In this document: positions 32,561 through 43,281 of the stretch, piece after piece | Layout: each line of letters begins with the position of its first letter | How positions within the stretch are numbered: the stretch's first letter is position 1 | Source of the DNA: Amaurobius ferox | Taxonomy: Eukaryota; Arthropoda; Arachnida; Araneae; Amaurobiidae | Reading direction: 5' to 3' | NCBI GenBank assembly: GCA_951213105.1 | Contig: OX578138.1 | Location: forward strand, 95,936,114-96,000,113 | DNA: 64,000 nt | Program-made: the position numbers and the translations under genes | The notes under the pieces: generated by a model | What the model was told of the DNA's origin: nothing | What the model saw: only the letters and a program-made list of their open reading frames with translations | The model's database searches: none

Positions 32561-33476
32561 GTTGCCTATAGGGGCTAGCTGACTACTTCGAATTGTCGAG
32601 GGAAGAGCAGGTTTCAAGCATCCCGGAACTCGAATAAAACGTTTTTGAGGTGATGTCTGTATGTGTCCATGAGTGTCTGGATGTGATATCTCACGAACGA
32701 TTGGTGTGGTTTGAATGAAATTTGGTAAATACATTACAATCAGTGAATACTGAAACTATGTCGATTTTAAATGTAATCAAATGTTCGAAAGACACCCAAA
32801 ATTATATTTTATGAAATCAAATTAAATTTTGAAACTATCAGAATCTTCAATGTTACGTGAATGATCATGATTTGTGTGCATTTTCATTAGCAAACGAATG
32901 ACAAACTTTAGAACTCTAGCAGAAACCGTTCTGGAGATATTGCATATGTTAAAATAAAAATAACCCTCATAAAATTAATAATTTAAGTATTAGCTATTTT
33001 GAAACATGTTCACTTTTCATATGTAATATTAAGCAATAAATTTTTTAATATCATTCTCGTGGATCTAGTTTGTTCCATTCACAAGAAAAGACACTTTAGG
33101 TAGCAGTTTTGCATTTTGAAGCTTAACAATTAGCCAATAATCATACTTGAAACCTGCTCTTTCCTCGACAATTCGAAGTAGCGTCAGCTAGCTCCTACTG
33201 GGAGCAGAACCTGCGCAGCTTAATGGATCGTGTGTTAATATGACTTCACAAATATACTCCTAAAATGGAGATTCTGGCTTCACTGTCACATGAATGCGAC
33301 ACTATAGTAACACAATTTGATGTAACTGCAATGTCAAAAATTCACTTCGCAGAAACATCAAAATGTGACGTCACAAAAGTACCTCGGAAATGACCAAAGT
33401 AGCTTCGCTGTGACATGAATACATTGCTGAAACGTAACTTGATGTAACAGCAATGTTACGAAATCACGGTTCAGAG
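32270..33476. repeat. Large inverted repeat enclosing a diverged HLE
   Basis: The left arm (about 32270-32625) returns inverted at about 33145-33476. The arms include GTCAC-element sequence ('gaagccagaatctccatttt') and the start of the HLE ('cgaattgtcgagggaagagc'). The ~520-bp spacer is HLE-derived. The arms are imperfect, with indels. Confidence 0.85.
32585..33140 (+). mobile_element. Diverged HLE, ends lost
   Basis: The order of HLE segments is kept: 'ttcaagcatccc', 'tttttgaggtgatgtctg', a very short TG-poor stretch in place of (TG)n, 'gatatctcacgaacg', 'tgaatgaaatttggta', 'aaccgttctggagatattgca', 'gaaacatgttcacttttcat', 'attctcgtggatctag'. The 5' palindrome is replaced by the inverted-repeat arm. 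The lack of (TG)n suggests that the microsatellite is not needed for the element. Confidence 0.75.
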
Positions 33477-33795
33477 TAAGGCTCCGCTGACACAATCGCC
33501 ATTTTGTTTGCAACCGGTTCAGTTAGTTATCGTCTGCCTATGCTATTTCAATGGCGCGCGCATGTTATATGACTGATATTTGATACGTAATTTTGCTGTA
33601 AAATAGGTGCTTCTGCTTTCAAAAAATTGTACCACCCATTTAAGAAAGTAGTCTAGAATACTTTAATTTTCTCGAGATCCTAAGAAAAAGAAGAGAAACT
33701 AATCTTCGTTTCCTCAGGTACTGCCATCGCTTCAACTGGGAGTCAAGATGGCCGCTCTTACGTCAGGCTGTATATATAGGAGCTTTAGTTCAGAG
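33469..33795 (+). mobile_element. hAT-like MITE with perfect 8-bp target duplication
   Basis: A 311-bp insert (33477-33787) is flanked by direct GTTCAGAG copies at 33469-33476 and 33788-33795. Removing it rejoins GTCAC-element sequence on both sides (tcacgg... / ...acattacaatgtgacgtcac). The inner ends are inverted: TAAGGCTCC and the complement TAAAGCTCC, with a second inverted GCCAT(T/C)TTG pair further in. An 8-bp duplication with short T/C-rich inverted ends fits hAT; P elements also make 8 bp. It is non-coding. A TATATATA motif lies near its right end (33770-33777). Confidence 0.85.
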
Positions 33796-33830
33796 ACATT
33801 ACAATGTGACGTCACAAACAAGTTAATACG
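33796..33830 (-). mobile_element. GTCAC element piece (reverse)
   Basis: The sequence acattacaatgtgacgtcac, then aaacaagttaata, is the reverse complement of the 256-bp unit text. It continues the right arm of the large hairpin beyond the MITE insertion. Confidence 0.75.
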
Positions 33831-33849
33831 TAATACATAAGAAAAGCTG

Positions 33850-34252
33850 TTCCTTATTTATCTGCAACATCTGGCGATAAATTTGGCCTTAATTTAGAGA
33901 AATATCGCCAGATTGACACGGTTTCGTTCCAGATTGACGAAATTACCGTCAAAATTGCAAAAATGACTCTGCATTAACGAAAGTGGCGTAATATTGATGA
34001 ATTTTTTAAATATTTTAATATACAGCTTATTGCAGATGCTATCAATATTGATAATAGTCAATTTGGAACTGTGAGAAATATAAGTTAATTGAGTAAGAAA
34101 TAGTTTTATATGTTGTCATCCAAAAAAGCTCCAAATGTATAAATCAAAATAAAAAACATTGTGTCGTGGATCTTATACATAATTTTCTCAGCATGAAAGA
34201 AGTAAATTCATTGTACCATATAGGGGAAGATCGCTGTGCGATCCACATCAGG
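33850..34252 (+). mobile_element. Diverged HLE, 3' half
   Basis: The end 'gaagtaaattcattgtacca', 'tataggggaa', 'cgatccacatcaggtt' aligns with the HLE 3' end (agtaaattcattgcattata, taaggaaagt, gcccacatcagatt). The hairpin is changed but still forms (gtgtgcgatccacat region). Upstream 'ttatctgcaacatctggcga' and 'aatatcgccagattg' correspond to the TTGGCGA segment. Confidence 0.6.
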
Positions 34253-34720
34253 TTCTTTTATGTGAAAAATATTTATGATTGGGGTATCTGTGGCGGAAAT
34301 CGGAGAGTTACGAAAAATGTAAACGTTTTGGACGTTTATATCTCCGAACCCAGTGGATAAAAATGTAAATAATTTTTCATGTTTTGTCGGAAATATAGTC
34401 CAGACTATCTGTAATAATAAAAGAAGATATCGATTTGTCCGTTTTTTCGGCTGTAGAGTAAATTCTAATCGACGTACGGTCATGAAATTTGATACACAGT
34501 TACTTCAGAACACGAAAAGTTGCACCTTGGCGGGTTTTTGTTTGTTTTTTTATTCGAAATTTTTTTAGTTATTTATGTTTTAGTACTATTTTCATACGAA
34601 TGACTTCCTTAGAGACCAAAAACATTATTCAGATTTTCGAACTTGACACCATAGGAAAGATCAAAACATTCTTTTTCAAATAAACTTTGAAAGGAATCCA
34701 TAGAATTAAAAGAATTTAAA
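34253..34720 (+). repeat. Dispersed repeat R4, longest copy
   Basis: It starts 'cttttatgtgaaaaatattt', 'atgattggggtatctgtggc', 'ggaaatcggag', then 'taaatgtaaacgttttggacg'. The same start appears on the reverse strand at 48475-48560 and, in part, at 38190-38245. The body holds 'ggtcatgaaatttgatacac', a phrase common in arthropod repeats. An AT microsatellite at 34721-34745 ends it. Class unknown. Confidence 0.6.
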
Positions 34721-35289
34721 ATATATATATATATATATATATATTCGTATGTTAAAACGAAATGACGCACCTGCGATATTCATTCCTTCCCTCCACAATC
34801 AGAGCAGATGTTTTTTTTTTTTATAATTGTGTTAATCATAAGCGGGCATATTGTTGACACGTTATTTTTGTTTTCGATAAATCGATGCGAGTTCATGATT
34901 TTAATCAAAGGATTGAATTTCATATCCCAAGCAACGCCAGGTACATTTTCTAGAAAATGTACTCGATGTTGCCCAAAATGAGCAATAATTTAATAGCCGT
35001 GTGTGCACCCAAGCAACAGTTTATTTTACTTTGCTTTTGTTATAAGTGAGCTGTTAAAATTGTATTTAGTTTTCGGGAATTCGCTGCGAGTTCCGGTATA
35101 ATTTTTATCAGAAGTCTGTTTTTAATCTCGGGTAACGTGGGGTACATTTTCTAGTAAATGTATAAAAATATAATAGAATTAACTTAATATAAATGTAATA
35201 GAAAAACTTCAGTATTTTAAACTTTTCTTTTCGAAAAAACTTTAACATCTGTCCAAGTGAGTGTTTTTTATTTTCTTACTTTCACTGGA

Positions 35290-35995
35290 AATACACTACC
35301 CAACACAGAAAATGCAACAGCATGAAAGAACGGATAGAGTTTGAAGTTAAAGATCAGACAGAGATGGCATATATAAATAAGTGCTGTTAATTCCAGAAGA
35401 ATAATGAAATATACTAGTGGCATAGACAGGGTAATCAGTAGGCAGTAGGTTCACATCTTTCGGTGATACAAGCAGCAATCCTTCAAATAACATATGCAAA
35501 TAGAGTGAGGAGAGTTTCCTGAGGTATATATGACTATATGCCCTCAGCAATCTTCCACAGGTCATCCTCTGTTTGAGGCGGGTGCAGGGTAGTCAAACGA
35601 CAGACAGATCTGAGAGGTAGGGCAGTCAAACGACAGACAGACGAGACAGTTCTTGAGACAGCGGAGGCCAAGGAAGCACCTGGATACCTTGCAAGGCTTA
35701 TCTGCTGATGGTTACCATATGCCGTCATGCGTTATCATACAGCTGAAGGTACAGCAGTACAACTGGCCGCAGCACCTCATTTACATATCGTCGTGCCATT
35801 AATTTGCCTCTGATATGAACCAGAAGTGACCGGCTATCGAAACCGATAGCACCCCAAACCATGATGCCGCGCTGTCGAGCAGTATTGCGTTCAACATTCG
35901 CAGCAGGATTGGATCTGTTTCCACGTCGTCTCCAGACTCACATGGCGACTGTCATTCGACAAACAGAATCAAGAATGGTCGCTAAACATTAATAT
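35290..35995 (-). pseudogene. Tc1-like transposase, C-terminal half, broken
   Basis: The reverse-strand reading gives 'RRRGNRSNPAANVERNTARQ', then 'RGIMVWGAIGFDSRSLLVHI' (about 35805-35872), 'RYVNEVLRPVV', 'YDNA', 'SR', 'ALQGIQVLPWP' and finally, in another frame, 'IPQETLLTLFAYVI', 'RIAACITERCEPTAY' and a stop at 35435-35437. The W-G-A-I-S-x-D and D-N-A-R-P-H regions identify the Tc1 group of IS630/Tc1/mariner DDE transposases, and the second catalytic Asp is in YDNA. Several stops and frameshifts occur. A short tandem duplication (cagtcaaacgacagacag, 35591-35643) sits where the third acidic residue should be. The 'cactacccaacacag' stretch at 35290-35310 may be the terminal repeat. Confidence 0.8.
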
Positions 35996-36254
35996 TCTTG
36001 CACACTCGTCTACGCCTGGAAAAGAATATATTTTATATATAAACAATACAAATTAAACAAAATTTGATTACTCAAATCACGATAATAATAATAAAAGAAA
36101 ATATTTGTATTATTCCACAGTGTAATTTGTAAAACTGATACCAAAAGTAAGTAGTAAACATAGCTATTCTGAGCCTCCAATAGCTTTGGGTTCAGGTAAC
36201 AACATCATTTGTGCTAATCGCAGACGTTGTAGCATTCTGGTGTAGAAACTTTTC

Positions 36255-36770
36255 GGACTACTCATTCGTTATAGGTATTTTATTGTTGGTCTGCAACATA
36301 ATTTTTTTTGTTTTCTTCCCGTCTAATTTTATCAAGCAATAGTTTCCTTTTTGAATTTGATCCCTCCCATAAGTTATTACAGAATCCATATCACTTGCAG
36401 AAACTGAAGCTTCCATCATATGTGGTGATTCCTTAGATGTCTCATCATCATAATCATTTCCTAATGCATATTCATTCAGAACTGTCCCTTTCCATTTACT
36501 CAATTCACATATATTGCTTCTCTGCTTTAAATGTAGGTCTCTTAACAATTATCTTTTTGGCGATCATTTTCTTTAATTTTACTCCTTCAAATTCAGCTTT
36601 CTCTAGAGTATTAGTAAGGATTCTACATTTACCAGATTTTTGCCCATCATTTTGTACAATATAAGTTTTAGATTTAAGGAAATGGGACACTTATTTCGGT
36701 GCTATACATTGCATTGATTCAGTGTTTGATGTAGAAGACTGACAAATTCCAGCAGAGATATCCCTTTTTT
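36255..36770 (-). pseudogene. Pogo/jerky-like (DDE_1) transposase, C-terminal tail, broken
   Basis: From 36770 downward the reverse-strand reading gives 'DISAGICQSSTSNTESMQCI', a stop, and then 'GKCRILTNTLEKAEFEGVK'. After a frameshift near 36530 comes 'RSNICELSKWKG', an acidic stretch and 'QIQKGNYCLIKLDGKKTKK'. A short basic I-L-T-x-T-P-x-K motif, then an acidic linker and a G-D-Y-V-L-V-K-F-x-G-K-K motif, mark the C-terminal tail of arthropod jerky/Tigger-like proteins as I recall them. The catalytic core is absent. Confidence 0.55.
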
Positions 36771-37440
36771 GTCACTTCATGACTATTAATTGGCCTATTC
36801 ACCATCAAATTCCCACATACAGCCAAAACTCTATAAATATTCCGATTTGTTAATATTCCATCTTTTCCCTTAGTTTATGACCGAAACTAACTGTTATACA
36901 TAAAAATAAAACTTTGCACTTACCTTCTAAATATCAATATCAAAGTAATGTTAAGAATTTTACTTTGGGCCATCAAATTAAAACTTTTCCTTCTACTTAA
37001 CTGCTATATTTACCTCCTTTCACTCAAAATGGTTGCTAAGATTTCAAATCATGTAGCTACTTACCTCAAAGAGTAATAATGTAAAATAATAATTATTAAA
37101 ATAAAGCTGAATGGCCCTACAAGAGTACAAGAGTTTCCCCTATTCAGTTATAAACTTGCTGTGCATAAAAAATTTTAAAATTTTAAATGTTATTTTCAGA
37201 TTGTAATATTAAATCAAAATCATCAAAATTAATAATGTAAATCAAATCAGAGGCAAATTATGAATGAACATCGCAACAAAAAATAAGTATTTCTGTTGTC
37301 GTTGTTGTTTGCAGTATATTAAAATATTTGAATTAAAATGCTGTTTTGTCTATTTTTAATTCTCATATTCGAGTTCTATAGGTGTTATATTTGAAGGTTT
37401 CGGTTCAAATTCGCTGTAACATTCAACAATCAACGTCATT
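36771..37440. other. Intergenic, no feature recognised
   Basis: AT-rich with no coding signal. A candidate core of the pogo-like element would have been expected here on the reverse strand but is not visible. Confidence 0.45.
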
Positions 37441-37632
37441 GTTCTTCCAAGCGGCGGTTATGTTGTTCATTGAGTTGCACATTGTCGCATGTCGTGCAGT
37501 TGCTGAATATGTTCGTCGGTAGTTTTGGTTGAGATTCGATGTTCTTCCAAACATTGGTTATGTTGTGGCTTTATTTCGTCAGTTAGTCATTGAGTTGCAT
37601 GTTGTCACATCTCTTCTAATCGCTGAACATTA
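37441..37632 (+). repeat. Diverged ~110-bp tandem duplication
   Basis: Two units share 'gttcttccaa', 'ggttatgttgt', 'cattgagttgca', 'ttgtc(g/a)catgtc/atctc' and 'gctgaa'. Confidence 0.55.
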
Positions 37633-37849
37633 TGTATCATGTTAAAATCAGAGGTTCTTTCCATGCCTCTTTCCTTGGTCTTGTAGTCATTGTAGGCAAA
37701 GCAGTTTTTCAAAATGTACACAAAATAAGATATTGTAAGATGAGTTGTATAAGAATTGCTGAATTTTTTTAAGCGAAATTACTTAGCTCCGGAGTCTGGA
37801 ATATAAGTGATATGAATGGAATATTCATCGATTTACTCAGATAGAGAAG

Positions 37850-38045
37850 CAAGCGATTTTATAGCATTGCTTTTTTTAATGAAGTTTTAAGTTTCCAAGT
37901 AAAATAAATTATTGTACTATGATAATTTTAAAAATATCACTGCTGAATGTATAGCATTTTAGAGATGTTTAAATAAAATTGCATTTCAGTTGGAAAGTGT
38001 TTCATAATCAATGTCTTATGCAAGATTAATCTTTCTTGTTTAAAG
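37850..38045 (-). repeat. Dispersed repeat R5, copy a
   Basis: The reverse complement matches 58820-58990: 'caagaaagat', 'acattgattatgaaacactt', 'tccaac', 'tgcaattttattta', 'aatgc(a/t)atacattc', 'ttatttta(c/t)ttg(g/a)aaactta'. At 58820 the repeat is part of a tandem series; here it is single. Confidence 0.7.
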
Positions 38046-38059
38046 TATAAATATAGATT

Positions 38060-38245
38060 TAGTAACTAAATTTCCTAATGCATATTTTTGTCGTTTACTA
38101 TGTATATCTATCTTATATGGTTTCGAAGATATTTCAAGTGAAAGTAAGCAAAATGAAAGAAAAAAACATTTGTTCAGACAGATACTTTGCAATACTCATT
38201 TTCGTCACAGAAACCCCAAGCATAAATATTATTCACATAAAAAAA
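38060..38245 (+). repeat. Related copy of the 47.8-kb duplication
   Basis: It shares 'taaatttcctaat(g/a)', 'tttcgaagatat', 'gtgaaagtaag', 'gaaaaaaac' and 'cagacagatacttt' with 47822-48110. It then runs into the reverse end of R4 ('accccaagcataaatattat'). Confidence 0.5.
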
Positions 38246-38664
38246 TGTGCCCCTTTTTTTAACAAGTGTCCTTTTCTTGGTAACAGCACCACCCTGCCCT
38301 TCTTTATCCTGGGGGAAACTTTGTTGTAGGCCTATCTTCTTCATCCAAAGGATAGCTTTTGAGATTAGAATCCAATTAGTCTTCTGCCAACGGTGTCATG
38401 TTCTCTTTATTAAAGTTGAAATTCTGACATTTCCTAGTTTCACAGGACATCTTTAGGCCCCTTTAAGATATAAAATTTTATAAATATTTATAAAAATACA
38501 CCACTTTACTTAAAAAGATAAACATTGCACTATTTCGCATTATCATAAGTCCCGGTATAAATTCTCTCTTCAACTGTTAAAATATAAATATCACAATTGC
38601 TAGCAACTGATTTGCTAAGCAGATTGAGTTAGACCACAAAGTGCTCTTTAACACATATCTGATA

Positions 38665-38830
38665 AATTTTTAATTACTGATCTCAATTCATCTAGATCCT
38701 ATGTAAATGAGGCATAGTTGAATATTGGATTATTTTAGTAACTATTTTACAATGACTAAACTCCCTTTATCTTATATAAATGAGGTGAAGCTGAATATTG
38801 TACTCCTTTTTAACCATTTTACAACCAATA
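38665..38830 (+). repeat. Short tandem duplication, ~95 bp
   Basis: Two units share 'tat(g/a)taaatgagg', 'tgaatattg', 'ttttacaa' and 'aactaaac'. Confidence 0.45.
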
Positions 38831-39894
38831 ACTAAACACATGGATATTACTGACTTCTCATTTACTACTAAAGGAGATTAAATGGTTAGGAGGGTGTTGT
38901 AAATAAGATTTTCCAAAGTTGAAATATAGTTAAATCACCTTCTCGCATACAATAACGGTACGTTCACCTAATTTCATGAAAATCTTTAGGTCTGTTCTTT
39001 AAATACAATATACAAGAATACGACACTTTACAGTATACTGTATAATACATAACAATTAAATATTTTATCACTATATTTTCTTGTCTTTTTTTTATTTATA
39101 CTAAAATGAAAAAAGTTTCTTAAAATGCCTAAGCACTAAACAGAGATAAACTACATCGTTATCACAGCACAGATGCTCAATTTCAGCTTCCACTCCCATC
39201 AATTGTGCGAGCAAGCGACTGGATAGTCAGGAAAAACTTGAATGAGATGCTTGTCACAAAATCCTACATAAATTAAAAAGTTAAATATTACTTTGCAAAA
39301 GTAGAGAATGTCTAAAATATACAATTCAATTTTGTTCTAATTTTAATTAATTATCCCATTATAAAATTACATAAAGATATTTTTAAATAATATTTTATAA
39401 TTTATGTATTGTATTTCTTACATTATAAGATTGTAAGACACCACCTTAATTTCCGTAACACCAACAGAGAAAAAGCTTTGATTTAAAAATAAATAAATAA
39501 AGTAAAACTAAAAATTTCATTTATTTCAATTGAATTCAATTTATTAACAGAAATAGTATTTATCAGTAGGTATGTTATTCATCACTTTCTTCTGAATCAA
39601 TATCAGAAGAGCGAACCTCACATGCAGAGTCTAATGACTCTGAGCTATATTTATCTTCATAAAAAAAAAAGAATTGCAAGACACCATCGGTTCTAAGACA
39701 CACCCTGTTTTTAGTTACATTAATATCGGAAAAAGTGCACCTTAAAATTGAAGAAATATGGTATATATTTTTCCCTTATGTCCAGCTGTCCAGCATTGAA
39801 TGAATAGGATAAATTATAAGATGTTTAGTGCTAAATACTGTCCAGTATAATAATGGTGTAATTTAGGACTAACTATGAAAAACGAATAAACAAG

Positions 39895-40560
39895 GTGTCC
39901 CGTCAAGATAGCATAAACTCTGCAGAGTGAAAATCCTCGCTCGGTGTACATGAAAAATAACCCAAGAACCATACCTCTATGACCCATAGTTTTTGCGAAA
40001 AATGCGAAAGATAAAGTATGATGTCAAATCCGGTGCACGGAAAATAATTTTTATTGGAAACATGAACATCGGTACATCTATATTACATGTTTACATAGGC
40101 AGATGCTCAATTACACCTTTCTGGTAGGTCGGACGGTCTGGGTTTCAATAACAACAACTGTGCATATCGAGGTATGCATGCGAGCGCTGTAGAATGGATC
40201 ACTGCACATGATCAAGGATCATGTTTTTGTTCACAAAGTTGAGCGCAGCATGAAGGCAAGCAACTAAGTGGATGCTGAAGCACAATGCAGAATCGTATGC
40301 AATTTGCCATTCTTACAGTGCGCGCATGGATGTCTCGTTATTGGCAGTGGTTATTTTGAGCATCCTTCTATGTAAACATAATGTCATATGCAAGTACTGA
40401 TGTTCATGTTTCAAGTAAAGCTTATTTTACGTGCACCGGATGCGATGTCATATTTTTTCTTTCGCATTTTTCTTGAAAACTATGGTTCGTGGAGGTATGG
40501 TTCTTGGGTCACTTTTTATGTACTCCGAGCAAGGAGCAGTCTTGATGGGACACCCCGTAT
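39895..40560. mobile_element. Foldback/TIR element, ~210-bp arms
   Basis: The left arm (39895-40103) and right arm (40345-40560) are imperfect inverted copies. Outer ends read AGGTGTCCCGTCAAGA on the left and TCTTGATGGGACACCCCG on the right. Inside are 'acccaagaaccatacctc', 'aaaaatgcgaaaga', 'tccggtgcacg', 'aacatgaacatc' and 'gtttacata'. The ~240-bp centre starts with a SINE 3' end. G-G-G-T-G-T-C-C-C ends are common on arthropod mariner-type MITEs, but no TA target pair is certain. Open frames inside the arms are not genes. Confidence 0.75.
40106..40153 (+). mobile_element. SINE 3'-end fragment in the foldback loop
   Basis: The sequence ttacacctttctggtaggtc, then ggacggtctgggtttcaataacaacaac (shown in parts), is the last ~45 bp of the 5S/tRNA SINE body with its (AAC)n tail. 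No head or middle is present, as in the fragment at 54610. Confidence 0.8.
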
Positions 40561-43281
40561 ATTTAATAGAAACCTTTATATATATATAAAAAATTACTTC
40601 GAATCGTTTGACATTACCATTGATTTCGTTAAATGTGTTCCTTTTATACTTCTCTCACTATAGGAAAGTATTGTTTTCATGTAAAAAACACTTATTGGCC
40701 AAATAGGATACCTATACATTTTCAAAGGTACTATTTATGTAAAAAAAACCAAACTTATGGCAGTCCATTCATTTCTCTATTGTGCGCTAACATCCTTTGC
40801 ACTACGAAATTTTATAACCAATATTCTGCAAAACTACCGATGAATGTAAAATTTACGGTGCAATTTTCTTTAGGTGCAGTTTCACTAGTTTCTAAAGGTA
40901 CAGTTTTACCAGTATCATTCACAACAGTGCACGGAATAGGCACGGGAGTTTCACATTTTAATGCAATATTTCCTAAAATATTCAACTACATGATACCAAA
41001 TTTGATATATAAATAGGTTGTTATGTTATATAAGTCAGATTGTCTCTAGTACTTTTAATAGATGTGGAAAATAATTGAGATAAGTCGAGGGATAACTGAG
41101 TATAGGGAAACAGGATTTTGCTATTCTACAAAATCCCATATTGCGCGATTTGCATGCAAGTTAGAAACATGTCCATCATCAATTTTTCGTACAACCTAAA
41201 AAAATATCCTGGTATGATGCATTTTTTTGCAAAATCATGTACATACAACATAAATATGCAGTTCATTTTAAAAATATTTCTTTGCCGAAGAGTACAATTT
41301 CCATCTTGATTGAACATGATTTTGATCCCCTAATTTTTCGACTTACTCCAATTTAAGCATTTTTAAATAACTTGATATAAGCTATTGAATAATTGTTAAA
41401 ATAATACAAGTGTGTCATAACGCCCAAATTACGAATTTAAAATTAGATCTCTCCCCCCCCCATATATAGATGTTAAAATTCAGCCATAAGATTCCAAAGT
41501 ACACAGGTGCATTTATTGTAAAGATACTAGTTTTTTTATATGTTTTATTGCATTATTTAAGGTAGTAGTATCTTACATAAGACCATCTCTACTATTACAC
41601 GTTTTTATGTAATGGGTTTGTAATGAGCATAGTCAGTATATGCTCATTACAAACACAAAACAATACTAGAAGATATCTTTTAATAAAAATATTATATCCA
41701 AAAATTCTATATAAAGAAAGCTTATTTTAAAGAGCTCTCAAAGTGCTATTTTCATTCCACACATACATGTAATATTTATAGAAGAATAAAAAAAAATACA
41801 AGAGTATAAAATTTGAATTATTTTAAATGAGATAAAATGAAATTCCAAATCCCAGGATTAACAATTTTGCAATCCCCAAATACCAGATTTATACAAAATA
41901 TCTGAGATTATAATCCCTAGTATATAAAATATTCTTTTCTTGTGTTGAGGAAATTCTTGTACCTAGAGTCGGCAATTTTCCTATTGTAATTTAATATCAC
42001 TTTATTGGCATGAATTGTATCCTTATTAATAGAAGATAGTTAATCTACTTAAAATATTAAAGTGATGTTATAAATATAGAATACTCTCAACAGTATACGG
42101 TTGAATCATTTCACAAAATACTAGTAATATTCAGACAAGCCGAATATTCTTTGCATCCCTAAAAACAAGATTAAAAAAAGCACGATATTTTATCTTTCAT
42201 TAAATTAAAATTTGCTATACTGCAAAGTTGTAAAATTACTTAATAGAACTTTCGAAATGCTACCCATATAAAAATATATTTAACCAACTCATTAATATTT
42301 AATAATTTTTGCTTTAGCAAAAGATAATCAACTACTTCTGTAAATAGTACTAAATAGTAATAGTAATTAAAATTCATATAATCATAATAAAACAACGAAA
42401 CTATATTTTTAAGCATGGCCATCTTAGATTAAGTATGAATAATATATACAGGTGTGATATAACATATTTCTAAAGAAATTTATGGCAATTTACTTATTTT
42501 TGGATAGAAAATGAGAGCACGTGGAAATATTTTGAACTGTAGTTGCAACGTAAAAGCGGTCGAGAATCGCCATTGCTTTATAATGAAGGTATTATCAGGA
42601 CTATCATAGGTAAGGATAGTTTTTAATGTTAATTCTAATCTCTCATACATACATGATATGAGTAAAAATGTATTATAACACGTAATAATTTAAGATTTTG
42701 ACAATTAAACATGATCTGAGCATGACTAAACACAAAATTGAATGTTTTTATGATGTAATACGTGTGTGACTAAGTGGGGTATGACCAATATTTCTGAAAC
42801 AATTTAAGTTATTCAAATGAAATTTTAATCCAATTATTAAAGTTAGTGTAAATGCAATATTTAAGATGTTTCCTAAAATATCATATATATTATATATTTC
42901 TATGCTTTCTTCAAATATATTCCTTCATGTATTATTTTATGCAGATCTTGAAATTGGGAGTGGTGTGTTGGAATGAGTGGTGTTAGTAATGGTGTGTTGA
43001 AATTAGGAGTGATGTCTTTTCTCCCTCATAAATATTATATAGATATATTTAACTGGTTTATTCCATAAACATTAAATTACAATTTATATAACTTTTCTTT
43101 TTTCTTTATTATGGTTTTTACAGAAATCAAAATATAATACTACTCAAGTATTTCCTATGTTTTTCAATTTTTTAAATATTTTTAAAAATTCTGTATACAG
43201 ACCAGCAATAAAGGTTGAGGACCTGTGATGTCATAAAAATTACTGGTCCCTTAGACCACTGACTGAAATTTACTAATTTCT
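40561..43281. other. Intergenic, mostly unique AT-rich sequence
   Basis: No gene or dispersed repeat recognised apart from the perfect hairpin at 41616-41654. The 127-residue frame at 40633-41016 has no domain I recognise and biased Phe/Ile/Tyr content. Confidence 0.5.
41616..41654. repeat. Perfect 16-bp stem, 7-nt loop
   Basis: GTTTGTAATGAGCATA, loop gtcagta, TATGCTCATTACAAAC. There is no extension beyond 16 bp and no T run directly after it. It is short for a microRNA precursor. It may be a MITE footprint or a cruciform-forming site. Confidence 0.75.

Noticed and set aside
40388..40663. 91-residue gene candidate
   Set aside because: It lies over an arm of a foldback element, starts from an arbitrary ATG and ends in simple AT-rich sequence.
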